Shown piece by piece: positions 38,066-50,361 of a DNA stretch of 64,000 nt; the first letter of the stretch is position 1, and every line of letters starts with the position of its first letter. Below the pieces are notes generated by a model. The model did not search any database and was not told the origin of the DNA. It was given only the letters and a program-made list of their open reading frames with translations. Origin of the DNA: Helicobacter suis HS1 (GTDB taxonomy: Bacteria; Campylobacterota; Campylobacteria; Campylobacterales; Helicobacteraceae); assembly GCF_026000295.1 (NCBI RefSeq), contig NZ_AP026769.1, positions 682,001 to 746,000 on the forward strand. The letters run 5' to 3'. The position numbers were made by a program, and so were the translations under genes.

Positions 38066-38872
38066 TCACCTTAAAATAAACCAACGCATAAAACGATCAT
38101 AAATTTTATCCGGTAAAAATTTTTTACCATAGACTAATAGGTGCGCGTATTTTCCCACCAAATAACGCGTTTTAGGATTAGGTGATTCTAAAGCCTTTAT
38201 AAGAGTGCTAGCAACCTTGCTTGCAGGGCTCGCGTTAGCATAAACTTGTTTAAAAAAGGCGTGGGTTTTTTCTAGTTCCTTCGCATAAACCCCTTTAAAA
38301 GACGGTTCTATTAAACCCTCTTGCCACTTAGTTTTAATCGCCCCGGGTTCAATGAGTATTACAGAAACTCCCAAAGGCAAAAGCTCAGCGCGTAAACAAT
38401 CGCTATAGCCCTCTAAGGCGTATTTACTCGCATGATACCAGCCTAAAAAAAGTGTGGTTGATCTCCCTGCACTAGAGGCTACATTGATGATTTTAGGCTT
38501 AAGGGTGGCATTAGCGCGCAGTTTTGGCAGCAGTAGCGCAGTAAGTCTAGCTAGCCCAAAAAGATTAGTTTGAAAAAGAGCTTTAGCCTGCTGTATTTCT
38601 TGTTCCTCTAATGCACCAAAAAGGCCATAGCCGGCATTATTAATCAGAGCAAAAAGTACATCGCTTTGCTTGAGGATAAAATGCGCGGCTTGTTCTATCT
38701 GCTTTTGATCTTGTAAATCACAATCAACACGGATACAGTTTGGGTGATCTAATTCTTTAATTGTGCTACTTTTTCTGGAGAGAGCATACACTTTATAGCC
38801 TTTGTTAAGTAGTAGACGCGTACTCTCTAATCCTATACCACTGCTTGCCCCTGTAAGTACCACCTCTAACAT
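38066..38872 (-). CDS. Short-chain dehydrogenase/reductase
   Basis: The Rossmann motif is LTGASSGIGLES; NNAGYGLFGALEE and the catalytic YHASKYALEG (Tyr, Lys) are classic SDR features. Length is 268. The substrate is not determined. It overlaps the stop of galE by a few bases. H. pylori HP0357 is a likely counterpart close to galE (HP0360). Confidence 0.8.
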   Translation of the reverse strand: MLEVVLTGASSGIGLESTRLLLNKGYKVYALSRKSSTIKELDHPNCIRVDCDLQDQKQIEQAAHFILKQSDVLFALINNAGYGLFGALEEQEIQQAKALFQTNLFGLARLTALLLPKLRANATLKPKIINVASSAGRSTTLFLGWYHASKYALEGYSDCLRAELLPLGVSVILIEPGAIKTKWQEGLIEPSFKGVYAKELEKTHAFFKQVYANASPASKVASTLIKALESPNPKTRYLVGKYAHLLVYGKKFLPDKIYDRFMRWFILR

Positions 38873-39897
38873 TTACTTAAATACTTTTCCCATTCGTAGG
38901 CGCTTTGTACAATCAAATCTAAACTGCAAAAGCGGGGTTTGAAGGCGGTTTGTGCGAGGATTTTATGCGGATTAGCAATTAAAGAGCTAGGATCGCCTGC
39001 GCGTCTGCCTTGTTTGCGCACTAAAAAATTGACCCCTGAAATTTCTTTAACTTTATTGATAACCTCAGCCACACTATAACCCCTGCCATAGCCCACATTA
39101 TAAACCTCGCTAGTTTGTTTCTCAAGCAAAGTTTTAAAGGCCTCTAAATGGGCAAGGGCTAAATCATCAATATGGATATAATCACGAATACATGTTCCAT
39201 CGGGGGTGGGATAATCTGAGCCAAAAATAGCCATAGAAAGATGCTTACCCACCGCACACTCGCAAGCAATTTTAATTAAATGCGTGGCATTTTGTGTGCG
39301 CTGGCCTAGTGCAAGCGCGTTTTTATAATCATTAAAGTGTATCGCGCCTGCTACATTAAAATAGCGCAAAATAACACACTTAAGCGCTGAGGCTAGGCTA
39401 ATATCTAAAAGCATGCGCTCACTCATCATTTTAGAAGCCCCGTAAGGATTAAGCGGATCAAGAGGGGCATTTTCACTCACAGGCTCTGTACTGGCCTTGT
39501 AAGTGGCTGCGCTGGAGGAGAAAAGAAAATATTTTATATTATGCTGGAGGCAAAGTTGCGCTAATTTAAGGGTGTTAAGGGTGTTGTTTTCATAGTACTC
39601 TAAAGGCTTATGGGTGGATTCTTCAACCAAAATTTTAGCCGCAAAGTGTAATACCCCTATAATTTGATACCCCTGCGCTTCTTTTTCTTGCAAGGCAAAC
39701 TCAAGCTTAGCGCTTTCTTTTAAATCTATCTGATCAAAATACACACGATCCGGGTAAAGCTTTTTTAAAATCTCTGCATGGATAGCAAAACCTGTACTCA
39801 AATTATCCACAATCCAGATTTTATAAGCCGTGTATTCTAAAAAATAGCGCGCCACACTCGAACCAATATACCCACAAGCACCGGTAAAAAGTAACAT
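38866..39897 (-). CDS. galE: UDP-glucose 4-epimerase
   Basis: GalE interconverts UDP-glucose and UDP-galactose for LPS. The nucleotide motif FTGACGYIGSSVARY starts the chain at the ATG 39897; an upstream start at 39933 would add non-conserved residues. Catalytic Tyr/Lys are in PYGASKMMSE. Typical blocks YFNVAGA and GTCIRDYIHIDDLA follow. Length is ~343. Confidence 0.9.
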   Translation of the reverse strand: MLLFTGACGYIGSSVARYFLEYTAYKIWIVDNLSTGFAIHAEILKKLYPDRVYFDQIDLKESAKLEFALQEKEAQGYQIIGVLHFAAKILVEESTHKPLEYYENNTLNTLKLAQLCLQHNIKYFLFSSSAATYKASTEPVSENAPLDPLNPYGASKMMSERMLLDISLASALKCVILRYFNVAGAIHFNDYKNALALGQRTQNATHLIKIACECAVGKHLSMAIFGSDYPTPDGTCIRDYIHIDDLALAHLEAFKTLLEKQTSEVYNVGYGRGYSVAEVINKVKEISGVNFLVRKQGRRAGDPSSLIANPHKILAQTAFKPRFCSLDLIVQSAYEWEKYLSKC

Positions 39898-39973
39898 GAA
39901 CAACCTTAGAAAAATTTGACTGACATTATCCAAAATTTACTAAAATAACCCTATTTTTTTCTAAGGAGCTGTT

Positions 39974-40474
39974 ATGAGCAATACAACAGATCTAGTGGCT
40001 GATACAATGTCTAGTATCGGGGATGCAAGACAATTAGTCATGTCCTTTCTAGTAACCCCTACAATGGTTAATTTTAATAGTGTCATGCATGGTGGAGAGT
40101 TGTTAAACCTCTTGGATAAAGTGGCCTATGTGTGCTCTACGCGTTATTGTGGTTGCCCTACTGTTACTTTGAGTGTAGATCGCGTGCTGTTTAAACACCC
40201 CATTCCAATCGGGACTTTAGTAACCTGTTATGCCTGTGTCAATTATGTGGGGACTAAAAGTTGTGAGGTGGGGATTAAAGTGGTTTGTGAGGATTTTAAA
40301 AATAAAACCGCCACACACACCAATAGCTGTTATTTTACAATGGTAGCGGTTAAAGACGGCAAGACCGTTCCCATGCCCCCCTTTACTCCCCGTACAGAGA
40401 AAGAAAAAGAACGCTACGAGCGGGCTATTAGACGCAAAGAAGCCCTCAAACACACCCAGAAAAATGCGCTTTAA
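39974..40474 (+). CDS. Acyl-CoA thioesterase (hotdog fold)
   Basis: A hotdog-fold thioesterase of the YciA/BFIT type: VNFNSVMHGGELLNLLDKVAYVCS contains the helix and the catalytic Asp, and VDRVLFKHPIPIGTLVTCYA follows. Length is 166 with a charged C-terminal tail. AAGGAGCTGTT precedes the ATG. It is divergent from galE. Acyl specificity unknown. Confidence 0.8.
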   Translation: MSNTTDLVADTMSSIGDARQLVMSFLVTPTMVNFNSVMHGGELLNLLDKVAYVCSTRYCGCPTVTLSVDRVLFKHPIPIGTLVTCYACVNYVGTKSCEVGIKVVCEDFKNKTATHTNSCYFTMVAVKDGKTVPMPPFTPRTEKEKERYERAIRRKEALKHTQKNAL

Positions 40475-40477
40475 TAC

Positions 40478-41821
40478 TTAGCGCACTATACGCTCTTTAA
40501 GTTTATCGGCTAATAAAAAGGCTAATTCTAAGGCTTGGGTAGCATTCAATCTAGGATCACACTGCGTGTAATAGTGATCCCCTAAACTTTCCTCACTCAC
40601 ACCTTGCGATCCGCCCACACATTCGGTTACATTTTGCCCGGTCATTTCTAAATGAATTCCGCCTACACAGCTACTAAAAGCGCGGTGGATTTCAAAGAAA
40701 TGTTGTACTTCCTCTAAAATATGCGTAAAAGACCTTGTTTTAATCCCGCTAGGGGTTTTAGTGGTGTTGCCATGCATAGGATCACACACCCATACCACTT
40801 CTTTTTTATGCGCTAAAACCCCTTTTAATAATTCAGGAAAAACACGGGGCAATTCTTTAACCCCCATGCGCACAATAAAACTTAATTTTCCCGGCTCATT
40901 AGTTGGATTAAGTGCTTCACATAAACCTAATAAATCCTCTAATTTTGTCTTAGCCCCTATCTTAACCCCAATAGGATTACCCACCCCTCTTAAAAATTCA
41001 ACATGGGCTTGATCTAACCCTCTTGTGCGCTCCCCAATCCAAAGCATGTGCGCTGAGCAAGCAAAATAGCGCCCACTTAAACTATCTTGGCGTACTAGAG
41101 GTTCTTCATAATTAAGTAATAACGCCTCATGGCTAGTGTAAAAATCTGTTTCTTGTAAAGCAGGCATATTAGCCACCCCGCAAGCTTGCATAAATTCAAG
41201 GGCTTTTGTGATCTGTAAGGCTAAAGCCTCATATTTTTGCCCAAAACTATTATTTTTCACAAAATCTAAATTCCAGCGCTGTACCTCGGCTAAATCGGCT
41301 AATCCTCCCTTAGCAAAGGCGCGTAATAAATTTAAAGTTGCTGCGCTTTGGTGGTAGGCTTGTAAAAGTCTAGTCGGATCAGGCTCTCTCTCTGTAATCT
41401 CTAACCCATTAATCATATCCCCCCGGTAAATAGGCACTTCAACCCCATTAATGATCTCACTCTCTAAACTTCTTGGTTTAGCAAATTGCCCGGCCACACG
41501 CCCTACTTTAATCACAGGACAACCCCCGCTAAAGGCTAAAACCACGCTCATTTGTAAAATCACTTTAAAAAGATCACGGATACTATCCGCGCTAAAACTA
41601 GCAAAACTCTCTGCACAATCCCCCCCTTGTAATAAAAAGGCCCGCCCGTGTGCGGCTTCTTTAAGGGCGGTTTTAAGGCTATTGATTTCTTTGGCAAAAA
41701 CAAGTGGCGGGTAGGTTTTAAGGGTTTTTTCGGCTCTCTTTAAGGCTAAAGGATCGCTATAGTGTGGTTGTTGGAGAATGGGAAAGGTACGCCAGCTAGT
41801 AGCCTGCCATGTTTTTTGCAT
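40478..41821 (-). CDS. Class II DAHP synthase
   Basis: The enzyme joins erythrose 4-phosphate and PEP to begin the shikimate pathway, feeding aroE and trpE. Class II features: LLQGGDCAESF, KVGRVAGQFAKPRS, WIGERTRGLDQAHVEFLRGVGNPIGVKIG and VCDPMHGNT. Length is ~447 from the ATG at 41821. It abuts ruvA upstream. H. pylori has a single class II enzyme (HP0134). Confidence 0.92.
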   Translation of the reverse strand: MQKTWQATSWRTFPILQQPHYSDPLALKRAEKTLKTYPPLVFAKEINSLKTALKEAAHGRAFLLQGGDCAESFASFSADSIRDLFKVILQMSVVLAFSGGCPVIKVGRVAGQFAKPRSLESEIINGVEVPIYRGDMINGLEITEREPDPTRLLQAYHQSAATLNLLRAFAKGGLADLAEVQRWNLDFVKNNSFGQKYEALALQITKALEFMQACGVANMPALQETDFYTSHEALLLNYEEPLVRQDSLSGRYFACSAHMLWIGERTRGLDQAHVEFLRGVGNPIGVKIGAKTKLEDLLGLCEALNPTNEPGKLSFIVRMGVKELPRVFPELLKGVLAHKKEVVWVCDPMHGNTTKTPSGIKTRSFTHILEEVQHFFEIHRAFSSCVGGIHLEMTGQNVTECVGGSQGVSEESLGDHYYTQCDPRLNATQALELAFLLADKLKERIVR

Positions 41822-41829
41822 TTTATCTC

Positions 41830-42381
41830 TCATTTAAGTTGTTGGAGGGCTAGTTTAATTAAAGTAGGTGTATCTAGCCCTTTGGGTAAGTTTGAACAAA
41901 TTTTAAACGCCTCTGTTGTTTTAAACCCTAGACTTTGTAAACCTAGCACCGCTTGTTCTATGGCTGTATCTTTTATTTCTGTTTCCTCTTGCAACACCAA
42001 ACCAGCTAAATCTAGCATGATTTTTCCGGCTAACTTAGCCCCCACGCCCGGTACTCTTTGTAAGGCCTTAAGGTCTTTACTTTGAATACAAACGCTAAAA
42101 TCAGCACAACTATAGGTAGATAAAATAGCCAAAGCCACGCGGGGCCCCACCCCATTAACTTTTAAAAGCCGTTCAAAAAGTTCTTTTTCTGTGCGCTGCA
42201 AAAAGCCATAAAGGCTATGCCCGTCCTCTTTAATAATCTGGGCGGTGTGTAAAAACACTTCTTGTTTTGACTCAAAATTCTCCCCCGCTCTGACATGTAC
42301 CCCATAAACCACCCCGTTAATTTCTAATTCAATAAAAGTAGGCAAAACCTGTAAAATAATGCCTCTTAAGCCAACAATCAT
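41830..42381 (-). CDS. ruvA: Holliday junction branch migration protein RuvA
   Basis: RuvA binds four-way junctions and loads RuvB. The chain begins MIVGLRGIILQVLPTFIELEINGVVYGV (OB fold), with helix-hairpin-helix motifs LLKVNGVGPRVALAIL and LQRVPGVGAKLAGKIMLDL and a C-terminal RuvB-binding domain. Length is 183. It follows the FapA-like gene with three bases between. Confidence 0.93.
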   Translation of the reverse strand: MIVGLRGIILQVLPTFIELEINGVVYGVHVRAGENFESKQEVFLHTAQIIKEDGHSLYGFLQRTEKELFERLLKVNGVGPRVALAILSTYSCADFSVCIQSKDLKALQRVPGVGAKLAGKIMLDLAGLVLQEETEIKDTAIEQAVLGLQSLGFKTTEAFKICSNLPKGLDTPTLIKLALQQLK

Positions 42382-42384
42382 GGA

Positions 42385-44487
<2,103 letters not shown>

Positions 44488-44582
44488 CTCCTGTTGCTTC
44501 GGACAGGCTGATCAGGTTCTGATATTGATAAGTTAATCAAAACAAAGTCCAAAACCAAAAATCAAGGAGTCTTGTTGTGCAA

Positions 44583-45899
44583 ATGCTTAAAATGCTAAAA
44601 TGCGGGGCTTTTGGCGCGCTCTGTTCTGCTGGCCTTGGCACGGGGCTAGATGCGGTTAGTTTTGTCTGGGACCTCAAGTATATGAGCTTTACTTATAACC
44701 TCGCGGGCAAAAATAACCCTATGTGGAATAGCTTGGATAACTTCAAAAATAGGATTATCCCCACTATAGGTTTGCAATTTACCAAACGCCAATCTTTCGT
44801 ATTTGGGGGTTGGTTTATCCAAAACCTACACACCCACTATAGCTACTTCCCCTACTCTTGGGGTCTAGTTGCTCACTATAGCTATGTAGGTAAGAATTTT
44901 AGGACTTATATCGGGATTATCCCAAGAACTTATTCTATCGCTTCCTATCCTCTTGCAGCTTTTAAAAAGCTCTTCTGGTTTAAAGATCCAACCGCACGAG
45001 GAGCGATGTTTCAGTTTAAACCGGCTTATAACCCTAACCGTTGGTGGAATGGTTGGGCGGAATTTATTCTTGACTGGTATGGAGGCCGTAACTGGAATAA
45101 TGTTGGCAAACCCGGCACCAAAGAATACGCCGCTAACCACTATAACCTAAACCAAATGCTTTATTTTGGAGCAAGTGAGTGGTCTTTCTTAAAAGGCTAT
45201 CTTAGCTTTGGCGGGCGCGTTGTGGCTTTTCATAACACTAGCCACTATAGCATGGGCAGTGTCTATCCTTGGGGAGGTAATGACGATCCAGCCACTATTG
45301 GTGATACCCCACTTTGGCCCGGTGGTTATCCTTATGCACAGGGTAAACCAGATGGGGGGGTACCCGGTGTGTACTCTAACCCAACTGTCTTAGATCGGAT
45401 CTACTATTATGGCTATATCAAAACCAGCCTCAAACGGCTCATGCCTTATATGGATCAAATTTCCTTCTCCTTTGGTACGATGAGTGAACAAGAGCACTAC
45501 TGCGTGCGACGGGGTGTAAATTGCGGCCCTAGCCAGTGGTATAACAGCTTTGGTGGCCAATTTGACTTTGTAGCGCAGTATAAAGGCTTTGGTTTTTATG
45601 AAAAATACTACTTCTCTGATAAACCTCAAATGGCGTTTTATGCTACTTATGGCCGTGCGCTCTATACTGGCTTGCCATGGTATCATGCACCCAACTTTGA
45701 GCGACTCGCGCTCTTTTATGTTTATAAAAACAAATGGTTAAGCGCTCGGGTTGACTGCTTCTTTAACTTCTTTGGTGGGGGTAATGGACATAGCCTTAAT
45801 GGACATGGCGGTCCGTGGTATACCACCTTCCAACAATTCGTTACAATCGGTATTGATACCCGCCAACTCGTAGATTTTGTTAGAAGCCACAACCACTAA
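44583..45899 (+). CDS. Hof-family outer-membrane protein
   Basis: A signal peptide (LKCGAFGALCSAGLGTGLDA) is followed by a Tyr/Trp/Gly-rich beta-barrel: FVFGGWFIQNLHTHYSYFPYS, NRWWNGWAEFILDWYGGRN, WYHAPNFERLALFYVYKNKW. This pattern and the ~438-residue length fit the Hof proteins of Helicobacter, which are porin-like. AAGGAGTCTT precedes the start. A run of seven G lies at ~45354-45360. Upstream sequence to 44487 is tract D; 44488-44576 is native. Confidence 0.78.
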   Translation: MLKMLKCGAFGALCSAGLGTGLDAVSFVWDLKYMSFTYNLAGKNNPMWNSLDNFKNRIIPTIGLQFTKRQSFVFGGWFIQNLHTHYSYFPYSWGLVAHYSYVGKNFRTYIGIIPRTYSIASYPLAAFKKLFWFKDPTARGAMFQFKPAYNPNRWWNGWAEFILDWYGGRNWNNVGKPGTKEYAANHYNLNQMLYFGASEWSFLKGYLSFGGRVVAFHNTSHYSMGSVYPWGGNDDPATIGDTPLWPGGYPYAQGKPDGGVPGVYSNPTVLDRIYYYGYIKTSLKRLMPYMDQISFSFGTMSEQEHYCVRRGVNCGPSQWYNSFGGQFDFVAQYKGFGFYEKYYFSDKPQMAFYATYGRALYTGLPWYHAPNFERLALFYVYKNKWLSARVDCFFNFFGGGNGHSLNGHGGPWYTTFQQFVTIGIDTRQLVDFVRSHNH

Positions 45900-47275
45900 A
45901 GGTTGTTTAAAAAAGCCGCTATGCGGCTTTGGCATTCTTTTAATCCTAAAATAAATAACGCCTCTTTAACCCCGATGCCTCCGGGCTCTCCTAAAAGCGC
46001 AATCCGCACAGGCAACATCAAAGCCCCGGGTTTAAGATCATTTTCTTGCATGAAGCGGTGTAAAAAACTATCAAGTGTTTCTAAGCTAGCAAATGTAGCG
46101 GGGGTAAATTCAGAATTGAGCTTTGTGAGTACAGCGCGGGCTTGATCTAAATTTTTAAGTTTATTGAGTGCGTAGTTAGTAGGAGGGATAAGTACCTCAG
46201 CTATTTTAATTGCCATTTCTTTAAGGGTGTGGCATCTTAATTTTAATTCGTTTAACAAAATATCTTTCGCGTTTAAATCCTTAAAATTTGGAGGCAAATT
46301 AAAATCCTCTAGCAAAGTTTGGAGTTGAGCGCTAGGTGTTTCTTTAAGATAGTGGGCATTAAGCCAGTCTAATTTATGCAAACTAAAACAACTCGGAGCG
46401 CTATTTAAATCCTCTGGCTTGAAATACTCTAACATCTCTTGCATGCTAAAAATTTCTTGATCCTCATAACTCCAGCCAAGCCGCACTAAAAAATTTAAGA
46501 GTGCCTCTTTAAGATAACCCAAATTTTTATAATCCATCACCCCCATAGCCCCGTCGCGCTTACTCATCTTATGCCCCTGCTGATTAAAAATCATGGGAAC
46601 ATGGTAAAAATCTGGGAGTGTAAAACCTAACGCCTGATAGATTAAGATTTGTTTAGGGGTGTTACTTAAGTGATCATCTCCACGAATCACGGCGCTTATT
46701 CCCATTAGCGCATCATCAATGCTAACCACAAAATTATAAGTCGGCACTCCATTAGATCGCGCGATTACAAAATCATCTAATTCTTTTGCTTGGATACGCA
46801 CCTCCCCTTTAATCCCATCGTAAAAAACAATCTCCCCCTCTAAAGGCGCTTTAAGACGCACAACAGGTGCTTTACCCTCCGGTGGTGTACCCTTAAAATC
46901 GCGGTAACGCCGGTCATATCTAGGAGTCTCCCCCCTAGCTTTTTGCTCTTCTCTTAAAGCCTCTAGCTCCTCTTTTTGCATGTAGCAATAATAAGCCTTG
47001 CCCTCTTCTAGTAATTGCTTAATGTAGCGCTGATAAATTTCAAGGCGTTTAGATTGATAAAGAATTTCCCCGTCGGCTTTAAGCCCCACCCATTCAAAGG
47101 CTTTTAAAATCGCCTCTGTAGCCTCTTTTACATTGCGATCTAAATCCGTATCCTCAATGCGTAAATAAAATTTCCCGCCACAACTTTTTGCATACAAATA
47201 ATTAAACAAGGCTGTTCTTAATCCGCCGATGTGTAAATGCCCAGTAGGGGAGGGGGCAAAGCGCGTTACAACCAT
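45896..47275 (-). CDS. gltX: Glutamyl-tRNA synthetase
   Basis: GltX charges tRNA-Glu (and, in Helicobacter, one of two paralogues serves tRNA-Gln). It is class [26 protein letters not shown] carries the HIGH motif and GHKMSKRDGAMGVMDYK the KMSKS loop. I prefer the ATG at 47275, where the conserved part begins; the frame is open to 47311. Length is ~459. Its 5' end is donor for tract D. Confidence 0.92.
   Translation of the reverse strand: MVVTRFAPSPTGHLHIGGLRTALFNYLYAKSCGGKFYLRIEDTDLDRNVKEATEAILKAFEWVGLKADGEILYQSKRLEIYQRYIKQLLEEGKAYYCYMQKEELEALREEQKARGETPRYDRRYRDFKGTPPEGKAPVVRLKAPLEGEIVFYDGIKGEVRIQAKELDDFVIARSNGVPTYNFVVSIDDALMGISAVIRGDDHLSNTPKQILIYQALGFTLPDFYHVPMIFNQQGHKMSKRDGAMGVMDYKNLGYLKEALLNFLVRLGWSYEDQEIFSMQEMLEYFKPEDLNSAPSCFSLHKLDWLNAHYLKETPSAQLQTLLEDFNLPPNFKDLNAKDILLNELKLRCHTLKEMAIKIAEVLIPPTNYALNKLKNLDQARAVLTKLNSEFTPATFASLETLDSFLHRFMQENDLKPGALMLPVRIALLGEPGGIGVKEALFILGLKECQSRIAAFLNNL
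45912..45930 (+). terminator. Hairpin after the Hof gene
   Basis: AAAGCCGC and GCGGCTTT form an eight-pair stem with a TAT loop, starting 13 bases after the stop. The T-run is weak. The hairpin overlaps the 3' end of gltX on the other strand. Confidence 0.5.
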
Positions 47276-47341
47276 GCAAGTCCTTAAGCTCAAAAATTTT
47301 AAAATAGCCATTCTAATACAAGCTAACTTAAAAGGGCGGTG

Positions 47342-48157
47342 ATGCGTTTATGTGTACTAGATATTGAAACCGTGCCTAATCTAGCACTGATTGAACAATA
47401 TTATCCAGGTTTGTGTAAAAACACACAAAACCCTATAGAAATCTGTCAAAATGTTTTTGCATGGCATGAAGAGCATTATAAAAGCACCTTTCTACCCCTG
47501 CATTTACATAAAATCGTCTCCATTGCTAGCGTAATTGCTGATGAACATGGCTATTTTAAAAAGGTGGGTAATTTTGGTAAGGGGTGTGATGATGAAAAAA
47601 CTCTAGTGGCCGATTTTTTTAGCTTTTTTAACAAACACAAACCTAAAATAGTAACTTTTAATGGCCGCCAATTTGACATGCCTCTTTTATTACTCAAGGC
47701 TCTAGCCTTTAACCTCAGCGTGCCCTCTTTTTATGAACAAGAAAAGAAAGATAAGTATAAAAATTACCGCTACCGCTACTGCGAAACATTCCATGTAGAT
47801 TTATTAGATAGTTTAGGGCATTTTAGTGGCATTAGGTTTAAGCTTGATGGAATCTGTGCGATGTGTGGTTTACCGGGTAAGTATGATCTAAGCGGGGATC
47901 AGGTTTATGAATTTTATTACCAAGAACCTTGTGATTTAAAGCGCATTGATAGCTATTGCCAAAGCGATGACCGAGTACTCGCTCTTAGACGGGGCCAATA
48001 AAATTAAAGTTTTGGCAAAAAAGATTAAAGAGCTTGGCATGGAAAGTGTGAGTATGAGCGATCATGGCAACATGTTTGGGGCGATACTCCCGTGTTTGAA
48101 ACAGCACTTGAGGCTGAATTACAAAAAGAAATCCAAGAAAAGGAAGATTATGTTTAA
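47342..48157 (+). pseudogene. PolB-like 3'-5' exonuclease, broken by copied tract E
   Basis: The fold is a DnaQ/PolB-type exonuclease: VLDIETVPNL (motif I), KIVTFNGRQFDMPLLL (motif II) and DSYCQSD (motif III). At 47970 copied dnaE sequence starts and brings a stop at 48001. After the tract, native sequence [21 protein letters not shown] continues in the original frame from 48086 to a stop at 48157. So 116 bases appear to have been replaced without changing length. The native gene ended overlapping the next start. Confidence 0.75.
47970..48085. repeat. Copied tract E (5' end of dnaE)
   Basis: These 116 bases match 50906-51021 exactly, displaced by 2936, same strand. They encode DnaE residues ~12-49. 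Confidence 0.95.
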
Positions 48158-48527
48158 AACTCTCTTTCTAAGTGTTCTTTTATGTGCCAGTTTAGGGGCT
48201 GCTGATTTGCAATTTAAAATCACTTATAAACCCCGGGGTGGAAAGGTGATTGGCACTGTGCTAGATCGCACGATTTTAACCATTATTTCACTCAATAGCG
48301 AAGATGTGGTGATTAAAAAGGTGATCCCTAATAGGGGCAATTCTTGCAACATTGTCCGCAAAGTGGGCGATGATTTTAAAGAAAAATTCAAAAAAGAACC
48401 CCTCTTTAACCACCGCCTTAAATATTCCCAAAAAATTGTCTACCGCCTCAAATGTGAGCCTACAGAACTTATAGAGCTTAAGATTGTTACAGATAAGGGC
48501 AATTATGAGCGCAAGTTCACTAAGTGA
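48150..48527 (+). CDS. Small secreted protein of unknown function
   Basis: A 125-residue protein with a signal peptide ([18 protein letters not shown]). The mature part is basic, with [20 protein letters not shown] and two cysteines (NSCNIVRK and RLKCEPTE) that could form a disulphide. GGAAG precedes the ATG. The stop overlaps purL by 23 bases. I do not recognise the family; the location is likely periplasmic. Confidence 0.65.
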   Translation: MFKTLFLSVLLCASLGAADLQFKITYKPRGGKVIGTVLDRTILTIISLNSEDVVIKKVIPNRGNSCNIVRKVGDDFKEKFKKEPLFNHRLKYSQKIVYRLKCEPTELIELKIVTDKGNYERKFTK

Positions 48528-50361
48528 ATCCGATCTAAGCACCATTACACGAGCTCTAAAGCGCGCGCCTAGTGAATTAGAAAAAGCCCTTTTTGCCACG
48601 CTATGGAGCGAACATTGTTCTTATCGCTCAAGTAAAGCTTTATTAAAAAAATTGGGGACTTTTGCAGAAAATGCAGGGGTGGTAGAAATTAGCGCAGAGT
48701 ATGCAGCCGTGTTTAAAGTTGAATCGCATAACCACCCTAGCTTTTTAAATCCAAAAGAGGGCGCGGCCACAGGTTTAGGCGGAATTGAGCGCGATGTACT
48801 TAGCATGGGAGCTAGGCCTGTGGCGGGTTTGTCTTTCTTGCGTTTTAATGATCACTCTAATTTAAAAGAAGCCCTAGAGGGCATTGAAAATTATGCCAAA
48901 GAAACCCACATTCAAGATTTAGGCGCTAATACCGGTCTTTCTCAAGATTTTGAACACAATGTTTTAGTGAATGCCTGCGCTTTGGGGGTGGTTGAAAAAA
49001 GATGCTTAGTACATGCAAAAGCCAAAGAAGGGGCTTTGTTAGTGCTCATCGGCAAACCTAGTGGATCTGAGGGGCTAGATGGGGCGCGCATGAGTAGCCA
49101 AGCCTTAGAGGCAAATACAAACTCAAATGTACCCAAAGGTGATGGCAAATTGCAGGCTAAACTGATAGAGGCGTGTTTGCAAATTTATCACACTTTATCC
49201 GTTGTGGGGGCGCAGGATTTAGGAGCAGGAGGGCTAGCCACTGCTAGCGCAGAATTGGCTTTCAAGGGGGGTTGTGGGGTGAGTTTAGAGCTGGAGAATG
49301 TGCCCACTTACGAACCTTTAGAGCTTTTAGCGCTTTTATTAAACGAGACTCAAGAACGCATGCTTTTATCTCTCATGCCAATAGAGGCTATTAAAGCTTT
49401 AGAAATTAGCGCTAAATATGGACTTAAAGGTGCTATTGTAGGGCAAATTACCCCACAACAAGATTTTATAGCCACTTATCAAAATAAGCCCTGTGTCTCT
49501 TTACCTCTCTCTTTGTTGTTAAATCCCCCTTTAAAACCTCTGCTAGCTAAACCTACCTCTTTTTTACAAACCACCTACCCACAAAATCTCTTAAATTCCC
49601 AACAAAGCTTAGAGACCAAACGAATATGGATTCCTGAGATTAACAACCACCTTATGATAACTTTAGCAAGCTCCACTCCCCTAAGCATTCAAAACCCTAG
49701 AGAGGATAGCAAACGCGTTTTTGTGCGTGCCTGCCGCGATTTAGTGTTAGGCGGGGCTAAAATTTTGGGTGTAAGTGATGGGATTAATTTAGCCAGTGTA
49801 GAAGAGGACGCATGGGTTTTAGAGGAAATGCTAGGCGGGCTAATAGAAAGCCAAGAGGCTTTAAAAGTACCTGTAGTGAGTGGTAATGTGTCGCTAAATA
49901 ATGAAACCCACAGAGATAACAAGGTTTTTAAAATCCCGCCTACTTTGGTGTTAGTTGCTGTGGGTTTGTGCCAATATAAAACTATACCCAAGCTATGGCA
50001 ACAAGATGGCTTGCTTTATCTTTTAAAGACACAGAGGCAACATTTAGAGGAGAGTTTGTTAAAACAACTAGAACCCATTGATTTAATCCAAGAAAAACAT
50101 CTATGGGGTGTTTTATACCAACTTTTAGAGCATTCTTTAATTGCAAGTACGCAAGAAATTATAGAAAATGATCTTTTACTCACCCTAAGCCAAACCGCAC
50201 AGCTTTCTCAAAAAGATTTTGTGCTAGACGCGCCAATAAAATCCATGCAAAACTTTAGCTGGACACAGACTATACTGGTAGAAGTGCCCTTAGATAAGGA
50301 GGCAAATTTTTTAGAAGTAGTGGGGGATAATTGCACCAAGCTAGGGCGTGTTAAACCGTAG
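48505..50361 (+). CDS. purL: Phosphoribosylformylglycinamidine synthase
   Basis: PurL converts FGAR to FGAM in purine synthesis. [51 protein letters not shown] and [11 protein letters not shown] are PurL signatures. It is ~618 residues, shorter than the usual ~720-740 of the small PurL type, with a reduced C-terminal half. The type normally works with PurS and PurQ, neither of which is in the window. H. pylori is reported to lack this step. The start ATG lies inside the end of the preceding gene. Confidence 0.88.
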   Translation: MSASSLSESDLSTITRALKRAPSELEKALFATLWSEHCSYRSSKALLKKLGTFAENAGVVEISAEYAAVFKVESHNHPSFLNPKEGAATGLGGIERDVLSMGARPVAGLSFLRFNDHSNLKEALEGIENYAKETHIQDLGANTGLSQDFEHNVLVNACALGVVEKRCLVHAKAKEGALLVLIGKPSGSEGLDGARMSSQALEANTNSNVPKGDGKLQAKLIEACLQIYHTLSVVGAQDLGAGGLATASAELAFKGGCGVSLELENVPTYEPLELLALLLNETQERMLLSLMPIEAIKALEISAKYGLKGAIVGQITPQQDFIATYQNKPCVSLPLSLLLNPPLKPLLAKPTSFLQTTYPQNLLNSQQSLETKRIWIPEINNHLMITLASSTPLSIQNPREDSKRVFVRACRDLVLGGAKILGVSDGINLASVEEDAWVLEEMLGGLIESQEALKVPVVSGNVSLNNETHRDNKVFKIPPTLVLVAVGLCQYKTIPKLWQQDGLLYLLKTQRQHLEESLLKQLEPIDLIQEKHLWGVLYQLLEHSLIASTQEIIENDLLLTLSQTAQLSQKDFVLDAPIKSMQNFSWTQTILVEVPLDKEANFLEVVGDNCTKLGRVKP

